Made by a program: the position numbers and the translations under genes | Part shown: positions 18,392-26,136 of the stretch, piece after piece | Layout of the letters: the number at the start of each line of letters is the position of its first letter | Numbering within the stretch: the stretch's first letter is position 1 | Assembly: GCA_019636035.1 (NCBI GenBank) | Contig: JAHBYI010000002.1 | Location: 186,001-250,000, forward strand | Direction: 5' to 3' | Origin: Candidatus Paracaedibacteraceae bacterium | Lineage (GTDB): Bacteria > Pseudomonadota > Alphaproteobacteria > Paracaedibacterales > Paracaedibacteraceae | Length of the DNA: 64,000 nt | Notes under the pieces: model-generated | Databases searched by the model: none | What the model was told of the DNA's origin: nothing | What the model saw: the letters and a program-made list of their open reading frames with translations, nothing else

Positions 18392-18961
18392 ATGTCTCAT
18401 AATTACACACAGTACGGACATATTCCGTTAGCCACCGATCCAAACATCAGTATTCCTGTTGTTGATCCGCGTATTAGACACATTAATAACGTTACGACCC
18501 CAGAATGGATGATTTCTATCGATAAGTTCCTGACATCCAATGTCGAAGGATACGAAACCTATACAGAACTATTCGGGTGGTTTGCTGAACAAGCTCGTTT
18601 GACCAAGGGAAACACAGCGACACAGTTGTTTTCCACGTCAGCCGTGCAACATTCAAATATCATGGTTGTGATCCCGAATGGTATGTGTTTACCCTTGCTC
18701 GAGACCGTCATGAATTCCGGATCAAATGTTGGTTCCGTGAAAATTGTTCGTTTAGCCAATATTTCTGATTTGAAAATCCCGATTCAGGAAGTTGACTATA
18801 CAAACTGTAAGATTGATACAATTCAGCAAAAACTGGATGAAATCATCATGTCAATCCGCCCGGAAACACGGATGAACACTGTCATTCAATATGCACAAGA
18901 CGGCAGTAAGTTAGGGCAAAACGTTAGCTTCTTTGATTATGTTACAGGGAAAGCAAGCTAA
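18392..18961 (+). CDS. hcp: Divergent Hcp-like T6SS tube protein (TssD)
   Basis: 189 residues, directly after tssBC with a strong AGGAGGA site. The second half fits the Hcp fold order: a PLLETVMNSGSNVGSVKIVRLA stretch matches the family's SPLLLEA...IKEVTI segment, then a CKIDTIQQ strand, RPETRMNTV where other Hcp proteins have DRPTESVSLNYTK, and a C-terminal YAQDGSKLGQNVSFFDY. The first 60 residues are less typical. Hcp hexamers stack into the inner tube and are secreted. The identification rests on position and a hand alignment, so a structure prediction would be the test. Confidence 0.65.
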   Translation: MSHNYTQYGHIPLATDPNISIPVVDPRIRHINNVTTPEWMISIDKFLTSNVEGYETYTELFGWFAEQARLTKGNTATQLFSTSAVQHSNIMVVIPNGMCLPLLETVMNSGSNVGSVKIVRLANISDLKIPIQEVDYTNCKIDTIQQKLDEIIMSIRPETRMNTVIQYAQDGSKLGQNVSFFDYVTGKAS

Positions 18962-19010
18962 CATGAGGATACTAATTTCTTGAGCATATCTTTTCCCTAT
19001 TTTGGACTAG

Positions 19011-19045
19011 AAAAACCAAGGATTTCGTAGAAGTTCTTGGTTTTT
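19011..19045 (+). terminator. Terminator after hcp
   Basis: AAAAACCAAG (19011-19020) pairs with CTTGGTTTTT (19036-19045) around a 15-base loop and ends in the T-run. It closes the tssB-tssC-hcp transcript. Confidence 0.8.
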
Positions 19046-19075
19046 CTTGACCCAAGTATCCCTTAAACAACCTCC

Positions 19076-19276
19076 TTACGACAGCTGATTGATCAAATCT
19101 TGGATCTGTTCATCTGTCAGGGCGTTTATCTTGAGCGTTGAGTCTTTTTTGTCAAACAATCCACTGAGTTTACACATCAATTCAATCGTGCGAACGGCAA
19201 GGGCATAGTCACTGTCGGCTTCTGCTGCATGATAAATTCGCTCTAGATTGCTGATCACTTGGGCTGGGGTCATCAT
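19076..19276 (-). CDS. Small conserved-looking hypothetical protein (66 aa)
   Basis: A 66-residue, mostly helical protein. Tandem ATGs at 19276 and 19273 follow GTGGAG. The segment YALAVRTIELMCKLSGLFDKK resembles the AxRAxELLGKxLGLF motif seen in small phage-terminase-like and related proteins, and the tail ends in a short amphipathic helix. Function unknown. It lies convergent to hcp and divergent from the LABN protein. Confidence 0.6.
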   Translation of the reverse strand: MMTPAQVISNLERIYHAAEADSDYALAVRTIELMCKLSGLFDKKDSTLKINALTDEQIQDLINQLS

Positions 19277-19479
19277 CTCAAAATCTCCACTTATGTATTG
19301 CAGTACTTTTTTACTAGATCACAGATGAATATCTTGTGCCTATTGTGGTCAGATTTTATAGACGTCCCCTTATAATCCGGCTATGTGTTGCAGTGTCTCT
19401 CGTGTACTAGACCCAATCAAATCGAAGAAGTCGACTTCTTTCGTTTGTTTAGGTATACTACAAATTATAATAATTTTTA
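19277..19479. other. Intergenic region with imperfect 95-bp-spaced direct repeat
   Basis: About 200 bases between divergent genes. Two loosely similar segments, around 19290-19316 (TATGTATTGCAGTAC...ACTAGA) and 19381-19412 (TATGTGTTGCAGTG...ACTAGA), lie about 95 bases apart. They may be operator-like half copies or the remains of a duplication. No clear promoter was found. Confidence 0.3.
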
Positions 19480-19758
19480 TTGAGTTTTAGATTGACGCTT
19501 GCTCTATTTTGGAAAATCTTTGGGTTTGTTGGGCAGCTTTTGTTTGGCGGGCGTTTTCTTGCGCAGTGGTTGGCAAGTGAAAAGGTCAAAAAAAGCATCA
19601 TTCCGAATAGTTTTTGGATCTTGAGTTTGTCTGGTGGTCTCGTATTATTTGTCTATGCGATCCACATCCAAGATCCTGTGTTTATTGTTGGTCAGGGGTT
19701 GGGGCTTTTTATTTATGCCCGAAACTTATTTTTTGTTAAGACCAATAGAGTTCCCTAG
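19480..19758 (+). CDS. LABN-domain membrane protein
   Basis: 92 residues with three predicted membrane segments (about 8-28, 43-63, 66-86). The motif GQLLFGGRFLAQWLASEKxKKSIIPxxFWxLSL is that of the lipid-A-disaccharide-synthase N-terminal (LABN) domain, which also occurs as a free small protein, often near lipid or glycan genes. The start is TTG with little Shine-Dalgarno support; a second in-frame TTG follows at 19492. The real role is unknown. Confidence 0.72.
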   Translation: MSFRLTLALFWKIFGFVGQLLFGGRFLAQWLASEKVKKSIIPNSFWILSLSGGLVLFVYAIHIQDPVFIVGQGLGLFIYARNLFFVKTNRVP

Positions 19759-19796
19759 GATACGCCCTAATATACAGAGACATTTAATCCGATTAT

Positions 19797-20954
19797 TTAT
19801 ACGGATGGAATTTGTCTAACTGGCCGTGTTTTGATGTCGTCTGGCAATGGCATTTTTGGTCTAAGCCATTGTCGTTCCTGTTTGATGGGGGAGGCGATAT
19901 TTTGAAAGGGTGTATCAAAAATATCCTTCATGATTTCATCGTGCCTTTTCATAAGCTCTTGTGCTGGGACACGGAGCCATTTTTCCATAAACTGTTGTTG
20001 GATACTTTCTGAAAGGGTTAGGAATTTCTTGCAGGCATTTTCCCATTGTAAAATTGCATGAATATCAACGGACGATAGCATGCCGTTATAGTCGGCCGGT
20101 TGGAAGGTAATGCCGGAATGCCGCCATTTCTTCGAATTTGTCAAGGATGGATCAAGGCTTGAATCCTTTGACGCACTGGCGATGTCGTGTACCACATTAA
20201 ACATTGATTTGTATCCGGGGGCAGATTGTTCTATGCCGATCAGTAACACTGACTTAGGGTTATCTGTTTTCTTGAACGTTTGGGCGTACATATACACGTG
20301 ACCGTGTTGAATTTTACTGGGGATTGGCTTTCCATTTTGATCCATGGGCGTACCATCTGCACCGATGCGGTAACTCTTATTCCGAGAAAAATTCCCATAA
20401 CCACCAAGCGGAATATCAACGCCTAAGTGACGCCCGAGTAAGCCATAAAACAGGGCATGTCCGGATTTCAAGCCAGAGAGTTTTACTTCAACAATCTGGC
20501 CATTTTTTGTTATGCTGGCTCCGTGGCTTGCGGCACTTCTCTTTTTGACGATCTTTTTTCCGCCTGAGAGGAATTTGACAAATTCCTCAGAAAGCATGCC
20601 GCTGATATCGATCATCCAACGACGTCCTCGCATCAAATAGCTGACGCTTTGTGTTTGAGAATCGTATTGCGCTTGATCTAATTCTGCTTTTTCAGGGCGA
20701 AACTTAGGCGGATTGAGAAGGAGCAATAAATACAACCGTTTAACAAAATTCTGACGGTCAATCGCTGATGCGTTTTTTGTTTGAGCTAAATCAGAATGCG
20801 GAAACATGGTGGCAATCATAACCATGAAATCAGCATCCAATGATTCTTTGATATCAGTCTTTTGCTTCCATGCAAGATCTGGGTCAAAGGGGTTGCGGGG
20901 TTGCGCTGCGAATGTTGTTGTTCCGATGATCAGAGCGAGTATAGCGTGAATCAT
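19797..20954 (-). CDS. Secreted protein of unknown function (385 aa)
   Basis: No family recognised. A short signal peptide (MIHAILALIIGTTTFAAQ) leads into a 365-residue domain with mixed helices and strands, including FVKRLYLLLLLNPPKF, SYLMRGRRWMIDISGML and GLLGRHLGVDIPLGGYGNF, the last looking like a compact enzyme-type core. The tail is Pro/Arg-rich. The ATG at 20954 is served by AGAAGGA at 20964-20970, which is the outer end of a dispersed repeat element. Monocistronic; converges on the LABN gene. Confidence 0.6.
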   Translation of the reverse strand: MIHAILALIIGTTTFAAQPRNPFDPDLAWKQKTDIKESLDADFMVMIATMFPHSDLAQTKNASAIDRQNFVKRLYLLLLLNPPKFRPEKAELDQAQYDSQTQSVSYLMRGRRWMIDISGMLSEEFVKFLSGGKKIVKKRSAASHGASITKNGQIVEVKLSGLKSGHALFYGLLGRHLGVDIPLGGYGNFSRNKSYRIGADGTPMDQNGKPIPSKIQHGHVYMYAQTFKKTDNPKSVLLIGIEQSAPGYKSMFNVVHDIASASKDSSLDPSLTNSKKWRHSGITFQPADYNGMLSSVDIHAILQWENACKKFLTLSESIQQQFMEKWLRVPAQELMKRHDEIMKDIFDTPFQNIASPIKQERQWLRPKMPLPDDIKTRPVRQIPSV

Positions 20955-20958
20955 GATT

Positions 20959-21070
20959 TATAGTCCTTCTATTTAACCTTGATACAGATACAAATAAATT
21001 CGTTGCTCACGTACTTTATGTACGCTTGGTTTCTCAGTTAACTGTATCAAACTTAACTGAAACAACTATA
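20959..21070. repeat. Dispersed TIR element, copy 1
   Basis: 112 bases bounded by imperfect 29-base inverted ends (20959-20987 and 21042-21070), both starting TATAG and ending TTGATACAG on their own strand. The interior has the small palindrome CGTACTTTATGTACG. Near-identical copies are at 46978-47085 and, shortened, at 52904-52979. The left end provides the ribosome-binding site of the minus-strand gene that starts at 20954. Confidence 0.85.
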
Positions 21071-21224
21071 TCTCCTTGGGTATTACTGTAAGGCTAAAAG
21101 ATTGAAATATAGTTAAAATAAATATGAATTATTCTTTTGTGCCTAAATATTGCGCACATGATATTTGTGTAGTATAGTTAGCCATACTCAATCAAAATTA
21201 AAAAAACATGTTAACCCCTAATGT

Positions 21225-22229
21225 ATGAAAAAGATTAAGTCGATGGCTATTAAGATTGATACAATTGAATTGGAAATGCCTGTGATTCTGGCACCAATGT
21301 CTGGTGTAACAGATATGCCGTTCCGACGTTTGGTAAAACGCATGGGGGCGGGGCTCGTTATTTCCGAGATGATTGCCAGTCAGGCGATGGTGCGTCAGGT
21401 TCGTCAAACCATGAAAATGATTGAGAAATCACCCGAAGAGTTGCCGATGGCTGTTCAGCTTGCAGGATGTGAACCATCCGTTATGGCCGAGGCTGCAAAG
21501 CTTAACGCTGATTTAGGCGCGCAAATTATTGATATCAATATGGGGTGTCCTGTTAAAAAAATTGTGAATGGCCATGCAGGATCATCCTTAATGCGAGATG
21601 AAGTCCTCGCGGGGAAGATTATAGAGGCAACCGTCAAGGCGGTTAATGTCCCTGTGACCCTTAAGATGCGGACAGGATGGGATGATGCGAATAGAAATGC
21701 ACCGAATCTAGCCCGAATTGCCGAAGAGTGTGGTGTTAAGATGATTACGGTTCATGGACGTACGCGGTGCCAGCTCTATAATGGTCGTGCTGACTGGTTG
21801 TTTATTCGTAATGTTAAGAATGCTGTTAACTTGCCTGTTATTGGGAATGGTGATGTTGTTAGCGTTGCTGATGCTGTTTCTTTGTTGGAGCAGAGCGGGG
21901 CTGATGGTGTTATGGTTGGGCGTGGGGCTTATGGTCGTCCTTGGTTTATCAATCAGATCGGACATTATCTAAAGACAGGTACGCATCTGCCTGATCCGGC
22001 ACTATCGATTCAGCATGAGACTGTAAAGCAACATCTTGAGGATATTTTGTTACATTATGGTGTTTCAACGGGAATCAAGATTGCTCGTAAGCATGTTGGG
22101 TGGTACAGTAAGGGGCTGACTAATTCGACTGATTATCGTGTTGAGGTCAACAAAACCGAAGATCCAAAAACAATGCACAATCTGATCGATGAATTTTATA
22201 AACAACAGGTGTCTGCTCATGCCGTCTAA
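21225..22229 (+). CDS. dusB: tRNA-dihydrouridine synthase DusB (NifR3 type)
   Basis: 334-residue flavoprotein that reduces uridine to dihydrouridine in tRNA with NADPH. The FMN-binding TIM barrel begins LAPMSGVTDMPFRRL. The catalytic Cys108 sits in INMGCPVKK, followed by GSSLM, VHGRTR, NGDV and GRGAYGRPW. The start could also be the ATG at 21243 (MAIKIDT). It heads a run dusB-fis-ntrY-ntrX-trkA, the alphaproteobacterial nifR3-ntr order. The next gene starts 11 bases before its stop codon. Confidence 0.93.
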   Translation: MKKIKSMAIKIDTIELEMPVILAPMSGVTDMPFRRLVKRMGAGLVISEMIASQAMVRQVRQTMKMIEKSPEELPMAVQLAGCEPSVMAEAAKLNADLGAQIIDINMGCPVKKIVNGHAGSSLMRDEVLAGKIIEATVKAVNVPVTLKMRTGWDDANRNAPNLARIAEECGVKMITVHGRTRCQLYNGRADWLFIRNVKNAVNLPVIGNGDVVSVADAVSLLEQSGADGVMVGRGAYGRPWFINQIGHYLKTGTHLPDPALSIQHETVKQHLEDILLHYGVSTGIKIARKHVGWYSKGLTNSTDYRVEVNKTEDPKTMHNLIDEFYKQQVSAHAV

Positions 22230-22500
22230 GTCAAAGATAATAACATCAAACCAAGGTGGATTATCCTCAATCGTTGAGGAATTTATTGACTCTTATTTTG
22301 TGGCACTTGAGGGATCTTTGCCTGCGTCCGGCTTGTATGATCGTGTTATTCAAGAAGTGGAACGTCCTCTGTTAAAGGCAACGCTGCAATCTGTTCGTGG
22401 TAATCAAAAGAAAGCAGCTGAAATTCTGGGAATTAATCGCAATACGTTGCGAAAAAGGTTAACAGAGTTGCAAATAGATCCGGCTTTGATTCATGATTAA
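22219..22500 (+). CDS. Fis-family HTH protein resembling the NtrC DNA-binding domain
   Basis: 93 residues starting MPSKSKII; an ATG 30 bases earlier lacks support. The C-terminal HTH (RGNQKKAAEILGINRNTLRKRL) is typical of Fis and of NtrC output domains. The preceding segment LPASGLYDRVIQEVERPLL matches the linker found before the HTH in alphaproteobacterial NtrC. It occupies the place where ntrB and ntrC normally lie between dusB and ntrY. It is therefore either a true Fis or the surviving DNA-binding part of NtrC. It overlaps dusB by 11 bases and precedes ntrY by three, so it is part of the operon. Confidence 0.85.
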   Translation: MPSKSKIITSNQGGLSSIVEEFIDSYFVALEGSLPASGLYDRVIQEVERPLLKATLQSVRGNQKKAAEILGINRNTLRKRLTELQIDPALIHD

Positions 22501-22503
22501 ATC

Positions 22504-24708
22504 ATGACAGAAACAGGGTATATTCAACAGATAACAAGCTGGATAGGCAAGGCCGTTCAGCGTGATATTCTTATGCGTCGTGCGGGATTAATCCTGAGTA
22601 TTGCTGCTATTTTATCAGGTGTTGCAACGTATGTTGTTTTAACAGGAACAGATGATTTCGCTGATAAGTCGAGCCGGGTTTTGCCCTTGATTTACCTCGA
22701 TGTGATGCTCATGCTGATGCTATCTGTTGTGATTGCTAAGCGTTTACTCGATATTTGGGCTGAACGTCGCAAAGGAACGGCTGGGTCGAAACTTCATGTG
22801 CAGATTGCAGCCTTGTTTGCTTTTGTTGCCATTACACCGGGGATTTTTGTCACTGTCTTTTCAGCATTATTCTTTAATGTAGGCTTAAAAGCTTGGTTCA
22901 GTGAGCCTGTTCGATTAGCTTTGAGTGAAGCTAAGTTTGTTGCGAATGCATATTTATATGAGCGGGCAAAGGGGATCGAAGAAGATGCTGTTGCCCTTGT
23001 CAATGAGCTGGGGCCAACAATTCAAGCACGATCAAGAATTCCGGAGCAACTGTCAGAATCCTTAACAAAATTGACGCGTGAGCGAGGTGTTGACGAAGCT
23101 CTTATTCTTGACGAGGAGGGGAATGTTATCGGGCGTGCTTTTTTAACATTCGCTTTGGAATTTGAGAAAGTCCTTGTTGATGCTTTTCAGCGGGCAAGAA
23201 ATGGTGAAATGGTTGTTCTATCCAGCGATAAGGATGATCGTGTTCGTGCACTGACCCGATTGGATTCGGCGGGGCATTTCTTTTTATATATCGGTAAGGT
23301 CATCGACCCGGATGTTCTACGCCATGTGAAGCAGACGGACAGTGCTATTTCTGAGTATGAGCGTTTGGATGCACAGCGATCTGGCTTGCAGATCACCTTT
23401 ATTTTGTTTTTCTCGTTAGTGGCGTTATTGTTGTTGCTTGCCGCTGTTTGGGCGGGATTAACCGTTGCTAATTTGTTTGTCAGACCGATCAGCCGTTTGA
23501 TTACAGCGTCCGATGCTGTTAGTCAGGGAAACCTTGAAGTTCAGGTCGAAGCCCAAGGCTCAATTAATAACGAGTTGGGGATTTTAGCCGAGGCCTTTAA
23601 CCGTATGACGGTTCAATTGAAGAACCAACGCCAAGAATTAATTAATGCAAGTTTGCAGATTGATCAGCGACGTCAGTTTATGGAAGCTGTTCTATCGCGT
23701 ATTTCAGCCGGTGTGATTAGTACTGACTCGAGTGGTGTCATTAGTTTGATGAATAGGCGTGCGCGCGAGTTGCTCGATATTCGTGACGAAGGTTTTGTTA
23801 CGAAATTAGCTGATGTTATGCCTGAACTTGAAACGCTGCTTGCGGGTCTAGCGAGTGCTTCAGACGGTGTTGTCTCGTCGCAGGTCTCAATTATGCGTCG
23901 GGGTGTTCCTCGGATTTTGCAGGTTGTTTTGGTTGCGGATCATTCGGGGCGCAAAAAATCAGGTGTTATCTTAACGTTTGATGATGTAACACCGTTGATG
24001 TCAGCTCAACGCAAGGCTGCATGGTCGGATGTGGCACGTAAGATCGCCCATGAAATTAAGAATCCATTGACACCGATACAGTTATCCGCTGAACGATTAA
24101 AACGCAAATATCTCAAAGAAATACAGACGGATCCCGACGTTTTCCAAAGTTGTGTCGATACGATTGTCCGCCAAGTTGGCCAAATTGGGCGTTTGGTCAA
24201 TGAATTTTCGTCCTTTGCCAGAATGCCGGAGCCTATTCTGGTTCGAGACAATTTAGTCAGTATCGTCAAGAATGCTTTGGATTTACAAGTTCAAGCCCAT
24301 ACCAAGATTCAGTTTATTTTTGATGTTGATCCGGATGAAATTTTTGTGAATTGTGATGCTGTCCAGATGACTCAGGTGCTGACAAATCTTTTGCAGAATG
24401 CTATAAATGCAGTATCCTTGGATGAAATCGCAGGGAAAGCTAAACCTGATAACCCAATAATAAAGACATCTTTGAGTTTAGTTGATAATAAATGTGTTGT
24501 GAGTGTAGAAGACAATGGCCCAGGACTCCCGGTTAACGGTCGTGAACGGCTGACAGAGCCATATTACACGACTCATTCAAAAGGGACTGGTCTTGGACTG
24601 GCTATTGTGGCTAAAATTATAGAAGATCATCGAGGTCGACTTGAACTTGGTGATAGCCCCTTGGGCGGAGCGCGTGTGCTTTTTGAAATACCGACAGTAA
24701 CTAAATAA
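22504..24708 (+). CDS. ntrY: Nitrogen-regulation sensor kinase NtrY
   Basis: 734-residue inner-membrane histidine kinase. Three membrane segments lie near the N-terminus (about 27-46, 57-78, 97-120). A periplasmic sensor follows, then a fourth segment (about 297-325), a HAMP domain, a PAS domain (about 395-490), and HisKA with H516 in ARKIAHEIKNPLTPIQ. The HATPase domain shows NLLQNAINA, VEDNGPGLP and GTGLGLAI. It phosphorylates NtrX, encoded 12 bases downstream. Known roles in alphaproteobacteria include nitrogen, redox and envelope responses. Confidence 0.95.
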   Translation: MTETGYIQQITSWIGKAVQRDILMRRAGLILSIAAILSGVATYVVLTGTDDFADKSSRVLPLIYLDVMLMLMLSVVIAKRLLDIWAERRKGTAGSKLHVQIAALFAFVAITPGIFVTVFSALFFNVGLKAWFSEPVRLALSEAKFVANAYLYERAKGIEEDAVALVNELGPTIQARSRIPEQLSESLTKLTRERGVDEALILDEEGNVIGRAFLTFALEFEKVLVDAFQRARNGEMVVLSSDKDDRVRALTRLDSAGHFFLYIGKVIDPDVLRHVKQTDSAISEYERLDAQRSGLQITFILFFSLVALLLLLAAVWAGLTVANLFVRPISRLITASDAVSQGNLEVQVEAQGSINNELGILAEAFNRMTVQLKNQRQELINASLQIDQRRQFMEAVLSRISAGVISTDSSGVISLMNRRARELLDIRDEGFVTKLADVMPELETLLAGLASASDGVVSSQVSIMRRGVPRILQVVLVADHSGRKKSGVILTFDDVTPLMSAQRKAAWSDVARKIAHEIKNPLTPIQLSAERLKRKYLKEIQTDPDVFQSCVDTIVRQVGQIGRLVNEFSSFARMPEPILVRDNLVSIVKNALDLQVQAHTKIQFIFDVDPDEIFVNCDAVQMTQVLTNLLQNAINAVSLDEIAGKAKPDNPIIKTSLSLVDNKCVVSVEDNGPGLPVNGRERLTEPYYTTHSKGTGLGLAIVAKIIEDHRGRLELGDSPLGGARVLFEIPTVTK

Positions 24709-24720
24709 TCGAGTGATTTA

Positions 24721-26136
24721 ATGACACAAGACATTTTGATCGTAGATGATGAAGCTGATATTCGTGAATTGGTCTCGGGTATTCTTAGTGACGAGGGGTA
24801 TGGTACCCGCGTTGCTCGGGATGGGGTTGAGGCCTTGGCTGCGATAAAATTCCGTCAACCAAACCTTGTTGTTTTGGATGTATGGCTGGGCGATGGTGAG
24901 CGAGATGGTATTCGTATTCTCGAGATGATCAAGCGTGATCATCCGCATGTTCCTGTTGTTATGATGAGTGGGCACGGAACAATTGAAACTGCTGTGTCGG
25001 CCATTAAGCGTGGTGCTTATGACTTTATTGAAAAACCATTCGAATCTGATCGATTACTGTTAATTATCAGCCGTGCCCTTGAAACTGCAAAACTCCGTCG
25101 GGAAAATGAAGAATTAAAAGTTAAGACGGATGGTATGGAGCTTATTGGCTCGTCCGTGCAAATCTCTCATATACGTCAGACGATTGATAAGGTTGCTTCG
25201 GCCAATAGTCGTATTTTTATTGGCGGGCCTGCCGGTTCCGGTAAAGAAGTTATCGCGCGCCTTATTCATCAAAATTCACGACGATCAAATCTTCCCTTTG
25301 TTAGTGTTAATTGCTCTACGATGAATCCCGATTATATTGATGCTGAATTATTTGGAACCGAAATTGTTGGGCATGATGAATCTAAACCGCGCAAAATTGG
25401 ATTGATTGAGCGTGCTCATGGCGGAACCCTCTATATTAATGAGATTTGTGATTTACCCCTTTCCGTCCAAGCCAAACTGATTCGTGTTCTTCAAGAGGGC
25501 GGATTCTGCCGACTTGGGGACAGCCAAAAGATTGAAGTTGATGTCCGTATTATCGCATCAACATCCATGATTGTTGCCGAAGAAATCAAAGAAGGGCGGT
25601 TCCGTCAGGATCTTTATGATCGGCTTAGTGTTATTCCGATTCAGGTGCCGGCCTTGACGGATCGCCTGACAGATATTCCTGATTTAGTGGATCATTTTAT
25701 GATGCGAGCCAGCAGGGCGCACGGTCGTCCGGCGCGAACAATATCCACAGAAGCGATGATTATGTTGCAATCCTATCCGTGGCCTGGTAATGTTCGCCAG
25801 CTCAAAAACATTGTGGAGTGGGTTTTGTTGATGGCAGGCGGGGATAGCCGTGAACCTGTAACCTGTGCGATGCTGCCACCGGAAATTCGGTCTGATGTTA
25901 AATTACCGAGTGTTGGCAATACGTCAATCGTTGTGATGCCCTTGCGTGAAGCTCGGGAAGCCTTTGAGCGTGAATACCTCTTAGCGCAAGTTAACCGATT
26001 TGGCGGTAATATTTCAAAGACGGCTCGCTTTATCGGCATGGAACGTTCTGCTTTGCACCGTAAGCTCAGAGCTTTGGGTGTTCATGAGGGGCGTGATGAT
26101 GATGATTTATCTGATAAGGAAATACATAGCGCATGA
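24721..26136 (+). CDS. ntrX: Response regulator NtrX with degenerate AAA+ domain
   Basis: 471 residues. The receiver domain has D9/D10, phospho-acceptor D53 and the IEKPFE lysine loop. The AAA+ domain has Walker A GPAGSGKE (169-176). Two hallmarks of sigma-54 activators are missing: the GAFTGA loop is replaced by VGHDES (216-221), and the Walker B reads GGTLYINEI with Asn240 where Asp is expected (E241 kept). The C-terminal Fis-type HTH (ARFIGMERSALHRKLRAL) is intact. The protein may act as an ordinary DNA-binding regulator with sigma-70 promoters. It overlaps trkA by four bases. Confidence 0.94.
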   Translation: MTQDILIVDDEADIRELVSGILSDEGYGTRVARDGVEALAAIKFRQPNLVVLDVWLGDGERDGIRILEMIKRDHPHVPVVMMSGHGTIETAVSAIKRGAYDFIEKPFESDRLLLIISRALETAKLRRENEELKVKTDGMELIGSSVQISHIRQTIDKVASANSRIFIGGPAGSGKEVIARLIHQNSRRSNLPFVSVNCSTMNPDYIDAELFGTEIVGHDESKPRKIGLIERAHGGTLYINEICDLPLSVQAKLIRVLQEGGFCRLGDSQKIEVDVRIIASTSMIVAEEIKEGRFRQDLYDRLSVIPIQVPALTDRLTDIPDLVDHFMMRASRAHGRPARTISTEAMIMLQSYPWPGNVRQLKNIVEWVLLMAGGDSREPVTCAMLPPEIRSDVKLPSVGNTSIVVMPLREAREAFEREYLLAQVNRFGGNISKTARFIGMERSALHRKLRALGVHEGRDDDDLSDKEIHSA

